Positions 8,291 through 9,655 of a DNA stretch of 9,655 bases are shown piece by piece. Below the pieces are notes generated by a model. That model saw only the letters and a list, made by a program, of their open reading frames with translations. It had not been told where the DNA came from and ran no database searches. A program made the position numbers and the translations under genes. Location of the stretch: positions 1 through 9,655 of the forward strand of contig CANGCU010000036.1 of assembly GCA_947452355.1 (NCBI GenBank). The letters run 5' to 3'. Within the stretch, counting starts at the first letter, position 1. Every line of letters starts with the position of its first letter. Source of the DNA: Microbacteriaceae bacterium (GTDB lineage Bacteria; Actinomycetota; Actinomycetes; Actinomycetales; Microbacteriaceae).

Positions 8291-9216
8291 ACGCCCACCC
8301 GGTGCCACGCGATGGGGTCGAATCGGTTGTCACGATTGGCAAGTTCGACGGTGTACACATCGGGCATCGTGCGGTCATCGATCAGCTTCGCGCCCAGGCG
8401 AACGGTCGTCGAGTTGCGGTCGTGACGTTCGATCGGCATCCCCTCGCGCTGTTCGACCCGGATCGAGCACCGGCGCCACTGTTGTCGGTCGACCAGAAGG
8501 TCGAGGCCTTGCGGGACGCGGGCGCGGATGTCGTGGTCGTCCTGCCTTTTACCGCCGAGTTCGCCGCTCTTTCTCCAGAGGATTTCATCCGAGACATTCT
8601 GGTGAATGGCCTTTCCGCCTCTCTCGTCATCGTGGGGGCCGACTTCCGCTTCGGTGCCGGAGGCGCAGGAACAGTCGAGAGCCTCGCGGCGAGTGGCGAA
8701 ACTCACGGTTTTGAGGTCGTCACACTCGACCACGTGTCCGGCGCTTCCGGTGCGAAAATTTCCACCTCAACAATTCGTGAAGCCTTGTTGGCGGGGGACG
8801 TTGAGTCGGCCGCGATTCTGTTGGGACGACCGCACAGCGTTCGCGGGCTAGTTGTTCACGGCCATCAACGCGGTCGGGTGATGGGATACCCAACGGTCAA
8901 CCTCGAAGAGTACAACGAAGGGCTTGTCCCCAAGGCCGGCGTGTACGGGGGGATCATTCGTGTGCTTGGTCAAGAGTTTTTCGCGGCAATTTCGGTGGGG
9001 AGAAATCCCACGTTCAACGATGTGACGCGGGACCAGGTGGAAACCTATGCACTCGACGCGAGTTTCGATGCCTACGGGTCCACGGCCGAAATCGTCTTCG
9101 TCCACCGGATTCGAGACGTGGAAGCGTTCGGGTCGGTTGAGGACTTGATTGTCGCACTCGATGGTGATCTGGTGAAAATCCGGGGTTTGATTGCGAGCGG
9201 CGAACTCCACCTGTAG
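8287..9216 (+). CDS. ribF: Bifunctional riboflavin kinase / FMN adenylyltransferase
   Basis: Converts riboflavin to FMN and then FMN to FAD in the cytoplasm. From ATG 8287 the product is 309 residues, the usual size. The N-terminal adenylyltransferase domain has the nucleotide-binding motif GKFDGVHIGH (18-27), VVTFDRHP, IVGADFRFG and the KISTSTIR motif. The C-terminal kinase domain begins near GRPHSVRG, with GHQRGRVMGYPTVNL (192-206), where Thr203 and Asn205 should bind Mg-ATP, then AGVYGG, SVGRNPTF and VETYALD, whose Glu252 is the expected catalytic base. ATG 8287 forms an ATGA overlap with the upstream gene, with GTGGGA about 6 bases before it; an in-frame GTG at 8269 would add six residues and cannot be excluded. 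Stop TAG is at 9214-9216. Its place behind lepA is unusual; in many actinobacteria ribF sits near truB and rpsO. Confidence 0.95.
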   Translation: MNAHPVPRDGVESVVTIGKFDGVHIGHRAVIDQLRAQANGRRVAVVTFDRHPLALFDPDRAPAPLLSVDQKVEALRDAGADVVVVLPFTAEFAALSPEDFIRDILVNGLSASLVIVGADFRFGAGGAGTVESLAASGETHGFEVVTLDHVSGASGAKISTSTIREALLAGDVESAAILLGRPHSVRGLVVHGHQRGRVMGYPTVNLEEYNEGLVPKAGVYGGIIRVLGQEFFAAISVGRNPTFNDVTRDQVETYALDASFDAYGSTAEIVFVHRIRDVEAFGSVEDLIVALDGDLVKIRGLIASGELHL

Positions 9217-9224
9217 GTGACGTT

Positions 9225-9255
9225 GCGCAAATGTTGGCTTTCTGCTCATCTGCGC
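9225..9255. promoter_or_regulatory. Inverted repeat, probable operator of the HTH-DeoC gene
   Basis: GCGCAAATG (9225-9233) and CATCTGCGC (9247-9255) are inverted copies with one mismatch in nine, separated by 13 bases. Their centres are 22 bases apart, about two helical turns. The left arm ends just before the -35 hexamer and the right arm ends one base before the -10, where a bound repressor would block polymerase. No T-run follows, so a ribF terminator is unlikely. Autoregulation by the downstream HTH protein is inference. Confidence 0.5.
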
Positions 9256-9268
9256 GTAGGGTGATGAT
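9234..9268 (+). promoter_or_regulatory. Promoter of the HTH-DeoC gene, likely leaderless
   Basis: TTGGCT (9234-9239), a 17-base spacer and TAGGGT (9257-9262) form a sigma-A-type promoter. The first base of the -10 is 12 bases before GTG 9269, so the transcript should begin at the start codon. No other TA dinucleotide occurs between the ribF stop codon and this site, so it is the only TANNNT candidate lying wholly in the gap. The same bases, AGGGTGA, could instead be read as a Shine-Dalgarno site about 7 bases from the GTG. Geometry matches the comEA start. Confidence 0.55.
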
Positions 9269-9655
9269 GTGACCGAACTTTCCGATGACGTTCTCGCGCT
9301 TCGAGCTGCCCGGCTGTACTACGACGAGTCAAAGACTCAAGACGAAATCGGCGACCTCCTCGGCATCACCCGTTGGAAGGCGGGAAGGCTTCTCGCCCTC
9401 GCCCGCGACAGCGGGATTGTGTCGATTTCGATTGTCGAATCGTTGTCCGAGTCCGACGTTCAGCCGTCGGCTGGAGTCCACGCCACCGAGCGTTCGCGTG
9501 CGCACGGGGTGACCGATTCGACGTCGCTTCGCGCATTTCTTTATGGCCTGCCCGCCGTCGACGCAATTGGACTCGAGGAGCGTGCCGCGCGGCTCGCGAC
9601 CCGTTCGATAAAGAACGATTCCAAGCGGGCTGCACTGGACACCATCATTCAACTC
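9269..9655 (+). CDS. SorC/DeoR-type HTH fused to the start of deoxyribose-phosphate aldolase (3'-truncated)
   Basis: The frame opens at GTG 9269 and runs 129 codons to the last base without a stop. Residues 8-56 form a SorC-family helix-turn-helix: ARLYYDESKTQDEIGDLLG, then ITRWKAGRLLALARDSGIV with the recognition helix at about 33-46, typical of actinobacterial DeoR-like regulators. Residues 57-86 are a linker rich in Ser and Ala. From residue 87, LRAFLYGLPAVDAIG and LEERAARLATRSIK match my recollection of the N-terminus of actinobacterial DeoC (FLHGLPGVD, AAALGTRSIK), not a SorC sugar-binding domain. DeoC cleaves 2-deoxyribose-5-phosphate to glyceraldehyde-3-phosphate and acetaldehyde through a lysine Schiff base; its catalytic residues lie beyond the window. 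GTG 9509 (codon 81) could be an internal start for aldolase alone but lacks a clear Shine-Dalgarno site. The ATGs at 9264 and 9267 stop at once. The HTH call is firm; the DeoC call is good but rests on about 43 residues. Confidence 0.8.
   Translation, partial: MTELSDDVLALRAARLYYDESKTQDEIGDLLGITRWKAGRLLALARDSGIVSISIVESLSESDVQPSAGVHATERSRAHGVTDSTSLRAFLYGLPAVDAIGLEERAARLATRSIKNDSKRAALDTIIQL

Noticed and set aside
9225..9262. Inverted repeat after ribF as an intrinsic terminator
   Set aside because: The loop is 13 bases and the sequence that follows is GTAGGGT, not a T-tract; its position around the promoter fits an operator better.
9264..9272. Tandem ATGs upstream of the HTH-DeoC gene as its start
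   Set aside because: Both are in a frame that meets TGA at 9270-9272 and encode at most two residues; the HTH frame starts at GTG 9269.
9329..9652. Minus-strand frame opposite the HTH-DeoC gene
   Set aside because: It has no family-like motifs or ribosome-binding site, and the plus-strand frame has clear domain sequence, so it is a shadow.
1..9655. CRISPR array, insertion sequence, phage or defence system, tRNA or rRNA
   Set aside because: No regular direct repeats with spacers, transposase motifs, terminal repeats or RNA gene signatures were seen; nearly all bases are in recognised housekeeping genes.

Overview
The window is ordinary, densely coded chromosome from a GC-rich actinobacterium. 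The order leuS - comEA - comEC - holA - (rpsT on the opposite strand) - lepA is a familiar actinobacterial block. The LeuRS, ComEC and LepA sequences look like those of Micrococcales, perhaps Microbacteriaceae; that placement is inference from remembered family sequences, not from a search. There are no mobile elements, CRISPR arrays or stable RNA genes, and no gene-free stretch longer than 163 bases.

Layout. Bases 1-1938 hold the 3' three quarters of leuS (leucyl-tRNA synthetase), cut by the left edge. After 60 bases with a probable leaderless promoter comes a tightly packed DNA-uptake/replication operon: comEA (1999-2592), comEC (2589-4463) and holA (4463-5449), with touching or overlapping ends. 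rpsT (ribosomal protein S20) converges on holA from the minus strand. Its very good intrinsic terminator uses the bases around the holA stop codon as its T-tract. S20 carries a tail of about 50 residues rich in Lys, Ala and Pro. A 163-base divergent spacer separates rpsT from lepA (6081-7928). lepA is followed, with 4-base overlaps on each side, by an unnamed four-helix membrane protein (7925-8290) and ribF (8287-9216, FMN/FAD synthesis).

The most interesting object is at the right edge. A reading frame starting with GTG at 9269 stays open to the last base. It encodes a SorC/DeoR-type helix-turn-helix, a short linker, and then what looks like the N-terminus of an actinobacterial deoxyribose-phosphate aldolase (DeoC). 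If the rest of the aldolase follows outside the window, this is a DNA-binding domain fused to the enzyme of its own pathway. The catalytic domain would replace the aldolase-like effector domain that DeoR regulators normally carry. The 52 bases before it hold a promoter (TTGGCT, 17 bases, TAGGGT) that would give a leaderless mRNA, and an inverted repeat placed like an operator.

How the genes work together. comEA and comEC form the DNA receptor and membrane channel of natural transformation. holA is the clamp-loader delta subunit and is co-transcribed with them by long-standing gene order. rpsT, lepA and leuS serve translation. ribF makes flavin cofactors. The fusion gene probably opens a deoxyribonucleoside-catabolic unit that continues beyond the window.
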